In this document: in pieces, positions 1 through 12,093 of the stretch | Layout of the letters: every line of letters begins with the position of its first letter | How positions within the stretch are numbered: position 1 is the first letter of the stretch | DNA from: Tridacna crocea | Taxonomy: Eukaryota > Mollusca > Bivalvia > Cardiida > Cardiidae | NCBI GenBank assembly: GCA_943736015.1 | Contig: OX031059.1 | Span: forward strand, 44,899,159-44,963,158 | DNA length: 64,000 bases | Direction of reading: 5' to 3' | Notes under the pieces: model-generated | The model's input: only the letters and a program-made list of their open reading frames with translations | Databases searched by the model: none | Told to the model about the DNA's origin: nothing | Translations under genes and position numbers: made by a program

Positions 1-210
1 TGATATAATGATGATGACTATCTCACATTTCTTAGAATGAGACAGAATATGTTGTATGACAAATAGAAGGTTCCCTAAATGCTGTCTGTCATGTTGTGCA
101 TTGATTCTTCTTTTACTTACATCTAGTAGTGTCTGGTCTCTCATTAATTTACCTTGTATATTTGTGACAACACTCTCATTCTTTTCCTCTTGCATTTCTG
201 TCTGTTTTAG
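1..210 (+). other. PTBP1: PTBP intron (3' part) with splice acceptor
   Basis: The window opens inside an intron. Its last 35 bases are pyrimidine-rich, with TCTTTTCCTCTTGC and TTTCTGTCTGTTTTAG running into the acceptor at 209-210. The UCUU and CUCUU motifs are the kind PTB itself binds, so the next microexon could be PTB-regulated. That is inference from motif content only. Upstream exons (RRM1, RRM2) are outside the window. Confidence 0.6.
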
Positions 211-234
211 CTTCTAATATGCCAGGACTTGCAG
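211..234 (+). CDS. PTBP1: PTBP exon E1: 24-nt in-frame microexon in the RRM2-RRM3 linker
   Basis: A 24-nt exon lies between TTTTAG and GTAAGT. In the frame set by the next exon it finishes one codon and then reads S-N-M-P-G-L-A-G. This matches the PGLAG stretch just before RRM3 in vertebrate PTB (human ...IAIPGLAGAG...). Both borders are phase 1 and the length is a multiple of three, so including or skipping it keeps the frame. The vertebrate PTB linker is also where optional exon 9 makes the PTB1/2/4 isoforms, so this could be a cassette exon. Support comes from the splice sites, phase and linker match. The weak point is its small size, because 24 nt gives little sequence to compare. Confidence 0.72.
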
Positions 235-2392
235 GTAAGTTACTTTCACCCCTGTCAACTGTTTCATCACTTGTGTTCTCCCAGTCAAATCAGCAGCCTT
301 GTCATTCATGCTTTGGTTTTAACATAGGGTTTAAGTTAGGCAAAATAATTAAGCCATTAAAATGTGAGTTTGTTAAACTTGGGACATTTTGATAAAGGTA
401 ATGAAGATTATTACAGAGAACTGAACAAAAACTGAAGCATACTGATCATGCTTATGATTGAGATATTAAAACTGTAAACAGAACAGTATAGTAAGTCTGA
501 TGGCTGAATTTTTATGTCCAATTGATCACTAATTGAGTTGACAAATACCGTAATTGCCTTGTACAGTATCATTCAATATTGCAGTAATATTATGCTTGAC
601 ACAGTTTAAGATAAGAGATGATTATTATTTGGGCTTTGTTTAGACTACCTCAAATGAAAGAAAACTGTTCATAGCAGAGTGCAGAATTTTTAAAAAAGTT
701 ATGACTCAAAGGCTTATCTTTTTCAGTGTTTAGTAAACTATAATAGAGAAAAAGACATGGAAGAAACTTTGAGAATTTTAACATAAAATTACTGTAATGG
801 AATGTCAGGACTGAGAGTCTGGGATGATTGCTTTATTAGTTGTGGTATGTTCTAGATGCCTTGTTCACCCTGTAGAATTATTCATATATAGGCATGATGA
901 TAGATTCTGTATGAAATGTTGTTAAACAAGAAAACAATTAATCTTTTGTATGTCTGTCAGGTATCTTGTTTCAGTCTTTGCATTATTAAAATATCTTTTT
1001 TTTAAATAGACCTTCCTGTCATTTACAGCTATTATATGTCAGTAATAGGAAAAATGAATCACTGAAGTTTTCTAGTTCTCAGAGTTAAATCAAGAATGAT
1101 CTTGCAAAAATAGTGTGATTTAAGTCTCTTAGAAAAAGGTTTAATACAGTCCAAATTTGCTCATACTAGCAGTGAGAGTTTCTGCTGCATCTTATTTTTC
1201 TATTGTATGAATGAGAGACTGGCTCAGTAAGTATTTGCCATTTACAATTTGAATGAAGTTTGGATTTACAATGATTATCAGAAAGGCTGATAATTTGTAC
1301 CAATTTTAAGTCATTTTATTTAAGTATCTGACATACGGGTTCATTATTAGACATCTAACAGAAAAAAAATATATATATATATAATAAAGCAAATTAAAAG
1401 ACTGATAAATCAACGTAATCAAAGTTTGAAATTGGCATCAGTAACATTTCTAATAAAATGACTATAACCTGGTAAATGACTGTTTAGCCTGGCTTGAAAT
1501 ATTTCACCTTCCTGTCTTTATTTTCTGGCAATTTAGCAAAACTGTCTTGCATGGTGGTATGAAATTTTCTGTTTATTTGAAAATCAATACTTGTGCATGG
1601 CAATAGTTGGCAAAGACACACTCTACCTGCACATCATTACAGACACATTGATTCTTCCTTTTCTTGAATGTTAGAAATTTGACTTTTTGTAACAATAAAT
1701 AAATTTATCAAAGTGTGCTTAAAAACAAGTTTTCAAAAATGATTAAATAGCACTTCAGTTCATTTGCTGTTTGCACAGACTTGTTCATATTGAAAATTTT
1801 CCTTTCTCACTGTGAATGGAATTATACAATTCATCCATTTATGACCTCCCAGAATCAAAAACATCTTTATTTAGATTATAAAGGAAAGTATGTGCTTTGT
1901 CATTAGCAAAAGTCAGAAGAATAACCTACTTTTAAATGCTATTTGTACTTTTGAACATGTCGGAGAAAAATGTGGTAGGTATCACTTGGGGGATTGATGT
2001 CAAGGCTCTATTGAATGTGAACATTTTCTGAGAATTTTACTTAACCTATCTTGTCTTGTTTGGGATGTTCCTTAATCTGTCAGCATCCTGTTATTTTCCT
2101 GTGCATTCTTACTAATTAGATCCTTATCTTGTGATACACAACCGAAAAACAAACTGTTTGGTGAAAAAAATTGCAGATCTTGCACAGTACAGAAGGCCTG
2201 GCAATTTTCTTTTAAATTAATGTTTTCAGTACATCAAGACATTCTCTTCACATCGAAGTTACTTTTTTTTTTAAAAGCTTTCTTCTTGCTCCAAGAAAAA
2301 TGTGTTTAGGATCTCAGTGATGGGGTGCAAATTTTAATGAATCAATACTTTGCTTCTGTTGCTCATGATCTGTATGTCCTTATATATTGATA
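235..2392 (+). other. PTBP intron 1 (first part), no recognised element
   Basis: This is the start of a 9.1-kb intron (235-9375). It is AT-rich unique-looking sequence with a short AT run at 1362-1384. I see no exon, no RNA gene and no clear transposon until about 2393. Confidence 0.5.
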
Positions 2393-2512
2393 TTTTAACC
2401 TTCTTTTGCCCCTTCACCACACAGTTCATAGTTTGAGCAACCCAGGAAAAAAGAGCTTTTGAAAACATTGTGAGAAAAAGACATACTTCAGGCAACAGCG
2501 TTCTCTTCTTCT
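2393..2512 (-). repeat. Degenerate H1 hairpin-MITE remnant
   Basis: TTTAACCTTC, CACCACACAGTTC, GAGCTTTTGAAAACATTGTG and AGAAAAAGAC match the left end and left hairpin arm of minus-oriented H1 copies. The right arm is not recognisable. It is an old, truncated copy. Confidence 0.4.
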
Positions 2513-2920
2513 TCACCATGTTTTCTTCTTTTTCAAGAAAGAATCTCAGTGAAACATTTTTAATTTCTACTGTGTGATTGCTTTCAAAACAAATGAGTCT
2601 AACTTTTGTTTTGTAGTAAAGATTAAATGTTTCAAGGCAGTGTTCACAAGATGGGCTTTTAACTCTATCTAGAGCTGTAGTTAGTTTGTCATTAAACCTG
2701 CAGCCTCTTGAATTCTGTTTCAAGTTATGATAACAAGAAAAAACATTACTATCGTTTTCCAACATATAGTGCCAGAAGATACCCATTATATTAAAGTAAT
2801 TTGGGAAACTTTGAGAGAAAAGCTTAATTTGTTAATTGACTTACTGATCTGTTTTTTTTGGTTTAATTGAAATGAAATAGAATTGAGATTATTGTTAAAG
2901 GTCTGTAAAAATCTTTATTT

Positions 2921-4474
2921 TTAGCTCACCTTAGCACGAAGTGCTCAAGATGAGCTCTTGTGATTGGCCAATGTCCGTCGTCCACAATTTCTACAAACAT
3001 CTCTTCCTAAACCAGTGGGCCAATCTTGTTGAAACTTGGCAAGGATGTTCCTTGGGTGAAGCTCTACCAAGGTTGTTCAAGAGATTGAATTCCACCCATA
3101 ACACTGGTTGCCATGGCAACCAAAAGTAATAAAAATAGCAAAATCTTTGAAAATTGTCTTCTCTGAAAAGTAGATGGTGTAGAGCTTTGATAATGGGTTT
3201 GTGGCATTTGATAGTGGACCTCTACTAGATTTGTTCATATGATGCCCCTGGGGTCAAAACTGGCCCTGCTGCGGGGGTGACATTTAGTTAGAAACATAGG
3301 AACAAAGAATGAAAACTTCAAAATTCATCTCCTGAAACTCAGAGGCATAGTTTTTTCATATTATGTAGGTTTGATCTCCTGGTGGACCTCTACCAAGTTT
3401 GTTCATATGATGCCTGTGTGGTCCAAACGGACCCCGCCACAAGCGTCACAAGTTTTGAACATGAGAACAAAAAAGGAAAACTTTAAAACTCTTCTTCTCT
3501 GAAACTAGAAGGTATAGAGCTGTGATTTTTGGTATGTAGCATATTCTCCTTGTGGACCTCTACCGAGTTTCTTCATATGTTGCCCCTGGGGTCCAAACTG
3601 GCCCCTTCCCGGGGGTCACAAGTTTGAACATGGGAACAAAAAAAGGAAAACTTTCATCTTCTATGAAACTAGAAGGTGTAGAGCTTTGATATTTGGTATA
3701 TAGCATCTGCTGGTGGACCTCTACCAATTTTGTTAATATGATGCCTCTTGGGTCAAAACTTGCCCAACCCATGGGGTCACAAGTTGGAAACATAGGAACA
3801 AAGAAGAAATACTTCAAAATTTTTAGGAGAACTTTGATATTTGGAATGTTCAGTGAGTTCAAAATTGGGTCACCTGGGGTCATAAACTAGGTCACTATGT
3901 TATATTAAAGAAATACCTTGTTGGCACTCTAGAAGCCACATTTCTTGCTCAGCTGACTTGAAAATTGTTCAGATTGTTTGTCTTGATGAAATCTAAGATT
4001 AGTTCAATATTGGGTCACCTTGGGTCAATTAATCTAGGTCAATAGGTCAAATTAAAGAAATACCTACAGGGCACTACAGATGCCACATTTTTTGCTCAAT
4101 CAACTTAAAAAAATGGTCAGAATGTTTCTCTCAACGAAATACTGGATGGGTATTAGATTGGGTCACCTGGGGTCATAATCTAGATCACTAGTTTAAATTT
4201 GGGGCACTCTAAAGACCACATTTATTGCACAATTAACTTGAAAACTGCTCAGAATGTTTCTCATGATCAATTTTTTACAAGATCTAAATTGGGTCACCTA
4301 TGGTGATAAAGTAGGTCACTATGCAAACTTACGGAAATTCCATGTTGACCCTCTAGAGGCCACATTTTAAGCTCAGGTGACCTGACAATTGGTCTAAAAT
4401 CGAATTATGCATGTGGAGGGAATTTTTGCCTATTGACACTGGTGAGCGATCCAGGGGCATCATGGCCCTCTTGT
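2921..4474 (+). mobile_element. HINE/Pearl-like element with two internal tandem arrays (copy 1)
   Basis: It starts TTAGCTCACCTTAGCACG and ends with GGTGAGCGATCCAGG followed by a GGGGCATCATGGCCC hairpin and CTCTTGTT. The ends carry a short inverted match (GCTCACC / GGTGAGC). Inside are two arrays. Units of about 165 bp start at GGACCTCTAC near 3216, 3383, 3556 and 3715. Units of about 130-148 bp start at TTGGGTCACC near 3864, 4011, 4159 and 4289. Short subterminal inverted repeats, a central tandem array and a 3' hairpin are the known plan of non-autonomous Helentrons (HINEs) and bivalve Pearl elements. No protein is encoded. The family name is inference from architecture. Confidence 0.6.
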
Positions 4475-5042
4475 TCTTGTTTAGATTTTCTTTTTTTAAT
4501 GAATTACTGAGATAGTATGCCAAATATATTTCATATTTATACTTTTCATTGTTAGGTTTTAAGTGATGTGCAGTGTAATTTAAAAAAAAATATATATCAA
4601 ATTTAGTGATTCAGTCTCTATTGCATGTACAGATTTGGAAGTTAACAAAATTGCTAATAGTCTACTGCAATAATTTGTGTAAATACCCAGAAATAGAATT
4701 GGATGTGTTTTGAAAAGCTGAGGGAAAATTCTCAAATGTTTGCTTTTGGCACATGCCAATGATACGTTTTGTTGCACCAAACAATAGAGGGCCATTGTAC
4801 TATGGATATGGAGACTGAATAGGATGTTGCCGTACAATGCACAAAGTAAAAGCTTCAAAAATACAAAATGGTGTTTTTACTTGTGAGGAGTTCTTAAATG
4901 AAGGAGTATATTTTTAGCAGATCCCATGGTCTACCAGAGTGCAGGACAGTTAGTGCCAGTTTTGGATACATTGGATATGTTTGCTTCAAGTATAGTCATT
5001 TATTTACTTTATACATTCATTACTTTTCTTCTACTTGCTGAT

Positions 5043-5136
5043 CCTAAATTCTAGTCTATCAAAAAAGGCTTACCTAAGATTAATTTGACCCTAAATTCTA
5101 GTCTATCAAAACAGGCTTACCCAAGACTAATTTGAT
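5043..5136. repeat. Tandem duplication of a 47-bp unit
   Basis: CCTAAATTCTAGTCTATCAA occurs at 5043 and again at 5090. Each is followed by a GGCTTACC(T/C)AAGA(T/C)TAATTTGA continuation, giving two adjacent units with few differences. It lies in intron 1 and no function is apparent. Confidence 0.85.
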
Positions 5137-5763
5137 AGCTGTCGTATTAGAATTGTCTTTTTGTTGATTTAATGTTTTGGTGTCCCTATATATAACTGAA
5201 GTTTGAAATAAAAATGTAGTGTAAGAAAAAATGTTTTAATATTGAAGTCAGTAAAACAGTTATTTATGAAGAAAGGGATCTGATGTGTTTTTTGATAAAA
5301 TTATTAACTCCATTATTAGGCATTTCATATGAGACATCTGCTAGATGTAAGTGATTGAGGTAAAGAGCAAAAAAATGTCAAAGGGAAAAAATGTGACAGA
5401 AGGAACCACAAATATCACTTTAGCAAACAAAATTGACACTAAAATGTAACGGAAATGTAAATGGTGAATTTATCAAGCCACATCGACCTACAACCAGTTT
5501 ATGACCAAATTTCAACCAACAAGTGACTTTTCACTTTTGTGTTTTATTTTCTAGTGGTGTTGGTGTTAGATGTTGCTTGTGTCCTTAATCCTTTTTATTT
5601 ATTTGAGTGTGTGATAATCATTCATGTAATTTTTACTGATTGTGATTATTTGTAAGTTGTTTGCAGAGTTACATTGAGAGACCAATATTCATTATTAATC
5701 AAACTCTCATAGCTATTAGTTACAACACGTAGATGACCAGAAGTGATGCACTACACACTAAGT

Positions 5764-6208
5764 CACGGCGAGGAATCACGTGACACAACAACAACAATGA
5801 CCAATATTTGAAAAAATTCCCCGACTTCAGGTAAGAAAATCTTCAATAATTCCTTTAATACATGACCGATTGGAATTTGGTTTGAAGCAGAGAAGGTGGA
5901 AGGACTCCGGAGATTTGCTTGACGTGTTAGATTTTTTAAACAACACCTGATAAAAAAGTTATTGACGAGCAAACAAATTTTTTACCCTGGATAATTTGTT
6001 TGCTCGTCAGTAACTTTTTTATCAGGTGTTGTTTAAAAAATCTAACACATCAAGCAAATCCCTGGAGTGTCACCTTCTCTGCTTCAAACCAAATTCCAAT
6101 TGGTCATGTATTAAAGGAATTATTGAAGATTTTCTTACCTGAAGTTGGGAAATTTTTTCAAATATCGGTCATTGTTGTTGTTGTTGTGTCACATGATTCC
6201 CCGCCGTG
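5764..6208. repeat. Long foldback: 216-bp inverted arms around a 13-bp loop
   Basis: The left arm (5764-5979) begins CACGGCG and ends GCAAACAAATT. The right arm (5993-6208) is its reverse complement, beginning AATTTGTTTGC and ending CGCCGTG, with scattered substitutions and one small indel zone around 5903-5918. The spacer is 5980-5992. As PTBP intron RNA it would form a duplex of more than 200 bp, a plausible ADAR or Dicer substrate. It could be a foldback transposon or a palindromic MITE. I see no clear target-site duplication. Confidence 0.9.
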
Positions 6209-6853
6209 TAAGTTGTGCCTTTTGGATTACTTGACTATTTTCATGATATTCTTGGAAAGACTTGATACTTCTGTCTGAAAAAATTGGCAAAGATACAACA
6301 ACAGACATTTTTTTGTGTTTTAAAATGAGATTTGTAAAGATTTACAACATTTTACACAAATATAGTTATGTTTTCTTTTACTATTCTACTGGCGTAGTAA
6401 CAAATATAAGACAAGAAAATACAAATTTATATTGAACATAAGGTGTTATATAAATGATGAAGAAAATATATGAATTGGACAATGTTATGTATTGGAATAG
6501 TTCTGTTTAGTTGTATTAACCAGAGAATGTGCACTTGCTATACGAAATGATGAGTGGTCATATTAACAGATTTTTATTTTACCAGTATTCATCCTGAATT
6601 CATGTACTGCTAACAGATATTTGATAACACAATATGACTATTTGGGCAAAGTTAGGATGATTTTGGATGCCTGCTTATAGATAAACAAGTTTGATAAACA
6701 AGAAATTAATCGGTTATTGAAAAATAATCATAAATGTAAGAATGCCATTTTTTTTTGTAGAATGAGATATTCAGTATATTATGCAACAATTGGCTTTCCA
6801 AACATTCTTGAGGAAACAAAAAGTCTATGACTTAAAAACATTTTTGGTATTTT

Positions 6854-9207
6854 TAGTTCACCTGAGCATGAAGTACACAGGATGAGATTTTGTGACCTGG
6901 TTGTGTCTGTGCATCAATCATCTGTAATGCTGTAATCAATGACCTTGTGTGCACTCTGGTGTCACATTTTTAGTCAAATACTCATGAAACTGTCAGAACG
7001 TATGTCTTACTAAAGTCTTGGACAATTGGGTCACATTTGTTAAAAAAGTAGATTGCTGGGCAAAATAATAGAAAAATCGTGTTTGCACTCTGGAGGTTAC
7101 ATTTTCAGTCTGACATTCATGAATGTTTGTCTTGGTGCTATCTCGGCTAGGTACTAAATGGGCTCAGGTTAAAAAAGTAGCTCACTGGAAAAAGATCTTA
7201 GGAAAAACTTGTATGCACTCTAGCGCCCTCATTTTTAGCCCAATACTCATAAATATCTTTCAGATTGTTTCTCTTGATGATATAAAGGACTAGATTAAAA
7301 CTGTCACCTCGAATCAAAATTAGAAAAACCCTGTGTGTACTCTAAAGACCACAATGTCATCTTCCGACAGTTTTTAAATATGGCCAGAGGGTATTAATGA
7401 TATCTTGGACAAGTTTGAAATATGGTCATGTCAGATCAAAAAGTAGGTCACCTGGACAGGTCTTAGAAAACGCTTACAAGCGCTACAGAGACAGTAGTTT
7501 CTGTCTTATACACATGAAACTTTCTCAAAATGTATGACTTGATTGACATCTTGGATGAGTTTGAATTTGGGCCATATTGGCTCAAAAAGTTGCTCTCTTG
7601 GACAGATTTTAGGAAAATCTTATGTGCATCGTATAATCCTTTTAGTCTGATACTCATGAAACATAGTCTGATACTCATGAAACAGAATGTTTGTTATGAT
7701 TATATCTTATAAGAGTGTAGATAGGATCATGTCAGATCAAAGAGAAGGAAGCTGGGACTTGTCATAACCTTGTGGACACTTTAGGGGCTACATTTTTAGC
7801 CTGATACTTGCAAAAATTAGAATGTTAGTGTGGGTAGTATCTAGACAAGTTTAAAAGTGGGTCACATCTGGTCAAAAGTAGTTCAGATTGCTGTATCTTA
7901 GAAATCCTTCATTTGGATACTAGAGACTATATTTTCAATCTTATAAAGGCTGTAACAATTGACCTGGTGTGGCTAAACTTTGATATAAGTCGACCAGTAT
8001 ATTTTTCAAGTCATTTCAGAATTGCTGTATTTTGTCCAGCTTTAAAATTTTTAGGGTCATTTTATAACCCCTATTATTTATTTCTGGGTGTTACAATAAA
8101 ATCTTGAGGGTCAGCATTTTCAATACCTATTTAAAGCTATCTAAAGTAGCATTTTTGGACTTTCCTTGTCTCTAACTGGGCAAACTTTGAACTGGAGTTT
8201 TTCTTCACTTTGACTTGACTCTGATATTTGTCGCATATCTTTTGTGGAGATATTTTTTGGACGGGATAACAAATAAGTCTGCAAATTTTTGTTTGTTTTT
8301 TTCTGTTGTTCTGTTTTAGAGAGGGTCTACAGACAGTACACATTCAAAACCCAGATATATGGTCCAAAGCGAGGAAAAATTCACCTTCTAGGATTTGTTT
8401 TATAGTTACTCCATACCTTCTCAATTATAACTAAAAACAATTTTAAATGTGTGAATACATCAGAAACAAGCCAGTTGGTAGAACTTGGGTTTTTTTTAAA
8501 TCCCTTTTTTTTTTTGTAGTACAGTCAGATATTTTCTTGGTAATTATCAATAAAATCAGTTTCAGACACAAGGCACTGTCACATATACTAGATAATGTAA
8601 ATAATCATGGCAGACAGTCTTCAGTCTCCATGCACAGACCTTTTCCATTTTAGTTTTTTTGGCTCAAAGTAACGATGTACATTTTAACCCATTACCACAC
8701 AATCCCTATTTTTGACGCCCCCGAGAAAGATTAGCCTTTTGAAAACACTATGGGAAAAGGAGAAAATGCTGGTAACCAGCATTTTCTCCTTTTCCCACAG
8801 TGTTTTCTACCCTTCCCAGAACAAATTTCTATTTTTGAATCACCTTTATTTTGTTGTCTGCAAATGCTTTCAATTTGGACCAGTCTAAAATTTTCTTGTG
8901 TGGTAAAGAGTTAAACTGTTGGTTTGGATAAACTGATAATTTTTGTTGCATCTGAAAAAACAGCACATGTTGAATTTTTAGTGCATCAGCAAAGAAATCA
9001 TCGGATCAAAAATGTAAGAAACATTCTGGCTGGAATACTGAATTCTATCATAAATCTACATAAGCACATGCACCCTACAAGTTCAAAAGTAGGTCACATT
9101 GGTCAAAAAGTAGGTCTCAAACACTCGTCATCACCAGGATTTCTTCAGCGTACCATTCCAAGATAACTTTATTCAGGTGAGCACTTTAGAGTGAGTGGCC
9201 CTCTTGT
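6854..9207 (+). mobile_element. HINE/Pearl-like element (copy 2), interrupted by an H1 MITE
   Basis: It opens TTTTTAGTTCACCTGAGCAT and ends with TTCAGGTGAGC and GTGGCCCTCTTGTTT. The interior repeats a diverged 120-150-bp unit with the phrases CATTTTTAGTC, TACTCATGAAACT, GTTTGTCTTG, GGGTCA and AAAAAGTAGGTCAC. This is the second array type of copy 1. A complete H1 MITE at 8684-8914 interrupts it near the right end. The section 8100-8680 is diverged and may be a further insertion I cannot name. The 3' hairpin is decayed, so this copy looks older than the one at 22214. Confidence 0.5.
8684..8914 (-). mobile_element. H1 hairpin MITE, complete
   Basis: The element runs from TTAACCCATTACCACAC to GTGTGGTAAAGAGTTAA. 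The left arm carries CACTATGGG and the right arm CCCACAGTG, so one arm has a change the other lacks. It sits inside the HINE-like copy 2. Confidence 0.9.
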
Positions 9208-9375
9208 TTATTAATCTTTGATTGAATCACAAGTTGTAGGCATATATGGTAGCATTTTAACAGCTTGAAAATTATAGGAGCTTTATATTAACTTGCATGA
9301 GAAAGAGGGAATACTAATATATTCAAACCATCCATCTACTTGGTGCTTTATTTATTTTTCACTATCTGTTTTTAG

Positions 9376-9533
9376 GTCCTGGACCCCAAGGATTGGGCAA
9401 CATGGGTATGGGAATGCCTGGCATGGGAATGGGTCTTGGACTTCAGAATGCCATGGGACGGTTGGGACTGCCTGGTATGCCACAGCAAGGAGGAAGTCCA
9501 GTTATTTTAGTGTCCAACCTAGATGAAGATCAT
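9376..9533 (+). CDS. PTBP1: PTBP exon E2: Gly/Met-rich linker and first strand (RNP2) of RRM3
   Basis: The exon is 158 nt between CTGTTTTTAG and GTATGT. Its first two bases complete a Gly codon with E1. It then encodes a 39-residue linker rich in Gly, Met, Pro and Leu (GPGPQGLGNMGMGMPGMGMG...), then PVILVSNLDEDH. The segment VILVSNL is the RNP2 strand of RRM3 and corresponds to VLLVSNL in vertebrate PTB. The exon ends on a complete His codon, phase 0. Vertebrate PTB has an alanine-rich linker here, so the GM-rich stretch is a lineage difference. The RRM start makes the family assignment firm. The product is a nuclear RNA-binding splicing regulator that recognises UCUU/CUCUCU pyrimidine tracts. 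Confidence 0.93.
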
Positions 9534-9973
9534 GTATGTACCTTACTGCAGCCACCCTATTATGTCCTGAGCTTTTCAGGCTTTTTTTTTTCAAAAACCA
9601 TTTTCTATCTTCACAGCTTTTCTTCTTGTATATTTACACCTGGTATAACTATTATGTAATTTATCCTGTGTAATGTAAAAGTTAAAACTGAAAAGGAACT
9701 TTCTGTTTAAATAATATAACAACTTACAAATTAGTTTAAGCTTATTTAAACTTACTGATGCCAAATTGTATTTATTGGATGATGAAAGGTTGAGCATATA
9801 TATTAACTTCTTCATGCCGGAATACATGCAATACTTGTTTCTTGGTTTCAGTATAGCCTTCATAACTTTTACTATAGATACCTATTAAACTTAAAGTCAA
9901 CCTAAAATTTACATAAAAGATCAAAACGGCAACTGTTTCAAAAGGGGCTAGTAACTGTAACGTCAAATTGGAA

Positions 9974-10203
9974 TTAACTCTTTACCAAACGACAAAATTT
10001 TAGACTGGTCCAAATTGAAAGCATTTGCAGACGACAAAATAAATGTGATTAGAGAATTGAAATTTGTTTTAGGAAGGGAAGAAAATGTTGTGGGAAAAGG
10101 AGAAAATGCTGGTTACCAGCATTTTATCCTTTTTCCCACAATGTTTTCAAAAGGCTTCTTTCTCAGGTTTGTCAAAAGTAGGGATTGTGTGGTAATGGGT
10201 TAA
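9974..10203 (+). mobile_element. H1 hairpin MITE, complete
   Basis: TTAACTCTTTACCAAACGAC opens it and GTGTGGTAATGGGTTAA closes it. The hairpin centre is GGTTACC. It lies in PTBP intron 2, about 440 bp after exon E2. Confidence 0.92.
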
Positions 10204-10296
10204 ACCTTTATGACATAATCCCAAATTTTAACAACCTTGAGGTGGAAGACTTCTAAAAACATTTTGGGAAATGGGTTTGTCTAATTGTGAATTTAC

Positions 10297-10510
10297 AGAG
10301 GTCCAGATAGAGAGGGTGATTTTGACTGTAAGATTGAAAATATTAATTATTCTTCACTAAACCCTATATTGTGGGCACTCATTAGAATGGTCTCATCAAG
10401 AGGATTCTAATGAGTACTCACAACCACAACATAGGGTTTCAAGGAAATAATGAATCAACCCATCCACCCCTCCAATTATCATTCTACAGATCTGGGTTTA
10501 GACTCAAATA
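10297..10510. mobile_element. Palindrome-core MITE of a second type (family P3), copy 1
   Basis: The core at 10364-10443 is an imperfect inverted repeat. AAACCCTATATTGTGGGCAC is on the left, ACAACATAGGGTTT on the right, with CATTAGAAT / ATTCTAATGAGT inside. Outer parts resemble the copy at 62577 (a TCCAGATA motif on the left). The outer ends are less certain than the core. Confidence 0.6.
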
Positions 10511-10539
10511 TTTTGTAGGATATTCTCCACACTGTGAGT

Positions 10540-10735
10540 GTTAGACCCTGAACAAATTGTATGTTTTGATGACCCTTGAGGTAGGCCTTTGAAAATAGTT
10601 TGGAAAAAGTAGGAAATGCTTGTAACCAATGTTTTGTCTTTTTGGGCACCCATTTGATGACCGATCACATTGTTTCAGTCAAATTAAATTTTGATATGCC
10701 ATCTGCAAATGCCTTTAATTGGAAATTTAGATACA
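10540..10735 (-). repeat. Degenerate H1 MITE
   Basis: GACCCTTGAGGTAGGCCTTTG, GGAAAAAGTAGGAAATGCTTG and CCATCTGCAAATGCCTTTAA line up with minus-oriented H1 copies. Both hairpin arms are mutated and the TTAA borders are lost. Confidence 0.55.
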
Positions 10736-11092
10736 AATGCCACCAACAAAAATTAAAGGCAGACAGTTACAGAAAACTTTGGGATAGTGTAACACATGTA
10801 ATTGATTAACCCAACAAATTGTATGACAGTCATTTAATTCCTGGCAAACACTTCCCTCATAAAACAGAGTATTTACTCAAGTCTCAACTGCTTTTAAGAC
10901 AAAAATTACCATGGTATCACTGGGCTTTTCTGAAAGTAGGACACTTTTAAAAACAACCCTGTTACTTCACTGATTCTAGTTTTTGCTGTTGTTTGCTTCA
11001 GTTTTGACTTTCAAAAGGGCTCAAAGATATAAACAAGAGGTGGAGGAACTTGAATTCTCCAATATACCTTTGCAACTGCCTATTTTCCTGTC

Positions 11093-11306
11093 AAACAACA
11101 AAACTTTAGAAAGTATGTGTGAGAGCTCTTGAAGATTCCAAACTCAGTGTAGCTCAGAATTTGATTTCTGTCTGCAAAATAATTACAAACATTGAGGGAA
11201 TAGGAGAAAATTCTCGTTACCAGCGTTTTATTCATTTTTTTCACAATGGTTTTAGAAGTTTCTTCTGGGGGATCATTCAAACTTGGATTGTTTGGTGAAG
11301 TGTTAA
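11093..11306 (+). mobile_element. Diverged H1 MITE
   Basis: CAAACAACAAAACTTTAG is at the left and TTGTTTGGTGAAGTGTTAA at the right. The hairpin is still visible (AGGAGAAAATTCTCGTTACCAG) but has decayed, with ATTCTCG in place of ATGCTGG. Confidence 0.65.
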
Positions 11307-11863
11307 ACACAAAATGTCTCACAGACTTTTTTTCTCAGTAGATAACTTTGGTGTAGGAAAAAATGTTCAAAAGGAGAAATGAACTTGTAACAAGTAATTA
11401 ACCCTTTTGCTGCATTGTTTTCACCTGTATTCATGCATTAAAGCTAGCTTCCTGATGATTATCCTTATTTTTCAAGACTGTTTTCTTGGTATTCTTATGC
11501 AAATTTATATCAGATGAGTTTGTTCAAAGACATGAAATCTTTTTGGGGATTGATTTAGGCATTGCATGTCTGGCTGCATTGAATCATATATCCAAAAGCC
11601 AATAGTAAATGCTTTGCTTGAAGTTTGTGTAGAGTAGCACACATGAAGAAAAAAGACAAAATTTCTGTTTAGGGTCTTTCTTATAATTTCTACTGATAGC
11701 CATTGAACTACGTATCTATTAAAATAGAAAATGATGTAGGTCTTTTGTTAATTATTCAGTATGTGCGTAACCATTATGCTAAGTTCATCATCTCATCACT
11801 ATTTTCACCCTTTGGGTTTTTATGCTGATGCTTATGTGAACAGACCAGATTCAAGATTGTATA

Positions 11864-12093
11864 TTAACCCATTACCAAACGACAAAATTTTAGACTGATC
11901 CAAATGGAAGGAATTTGCAGACGACAAAATAAAAGTGACTGAAAAATTGAAAATTGTTTTGTGAAAGGTAGAAAACACTTTGGGAAAAGGAGAAAATGCT
12001 GGTTACCAGCATTTTCTCCTTTTCCCACAATGTTTTCTAAAGGCTTCTTTCTCAGGGGGCGCCAAAAGTAAGGATTGTGTGGTAATGGGTTAA
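11864..12093 (+). mobile_element. H1 hairpin MITE, complete; shares its right TTAA with the next copy
   Basis: TTAACCCATTACCAAACGAC opens the copy. Its right TTAA (12090-12093) is also the left TTAA of the following copy. The left arm has CACTTTGGG against CCCACAATG on the right. Confidence 0.92.

Noticed and set aside
5763..6278. Two near-identical proteins of 69 and 92 residues on opposite strands
   Set aside because: They are the two arms of one inverted repeat. No splice sites, family or codon bias support a gene.
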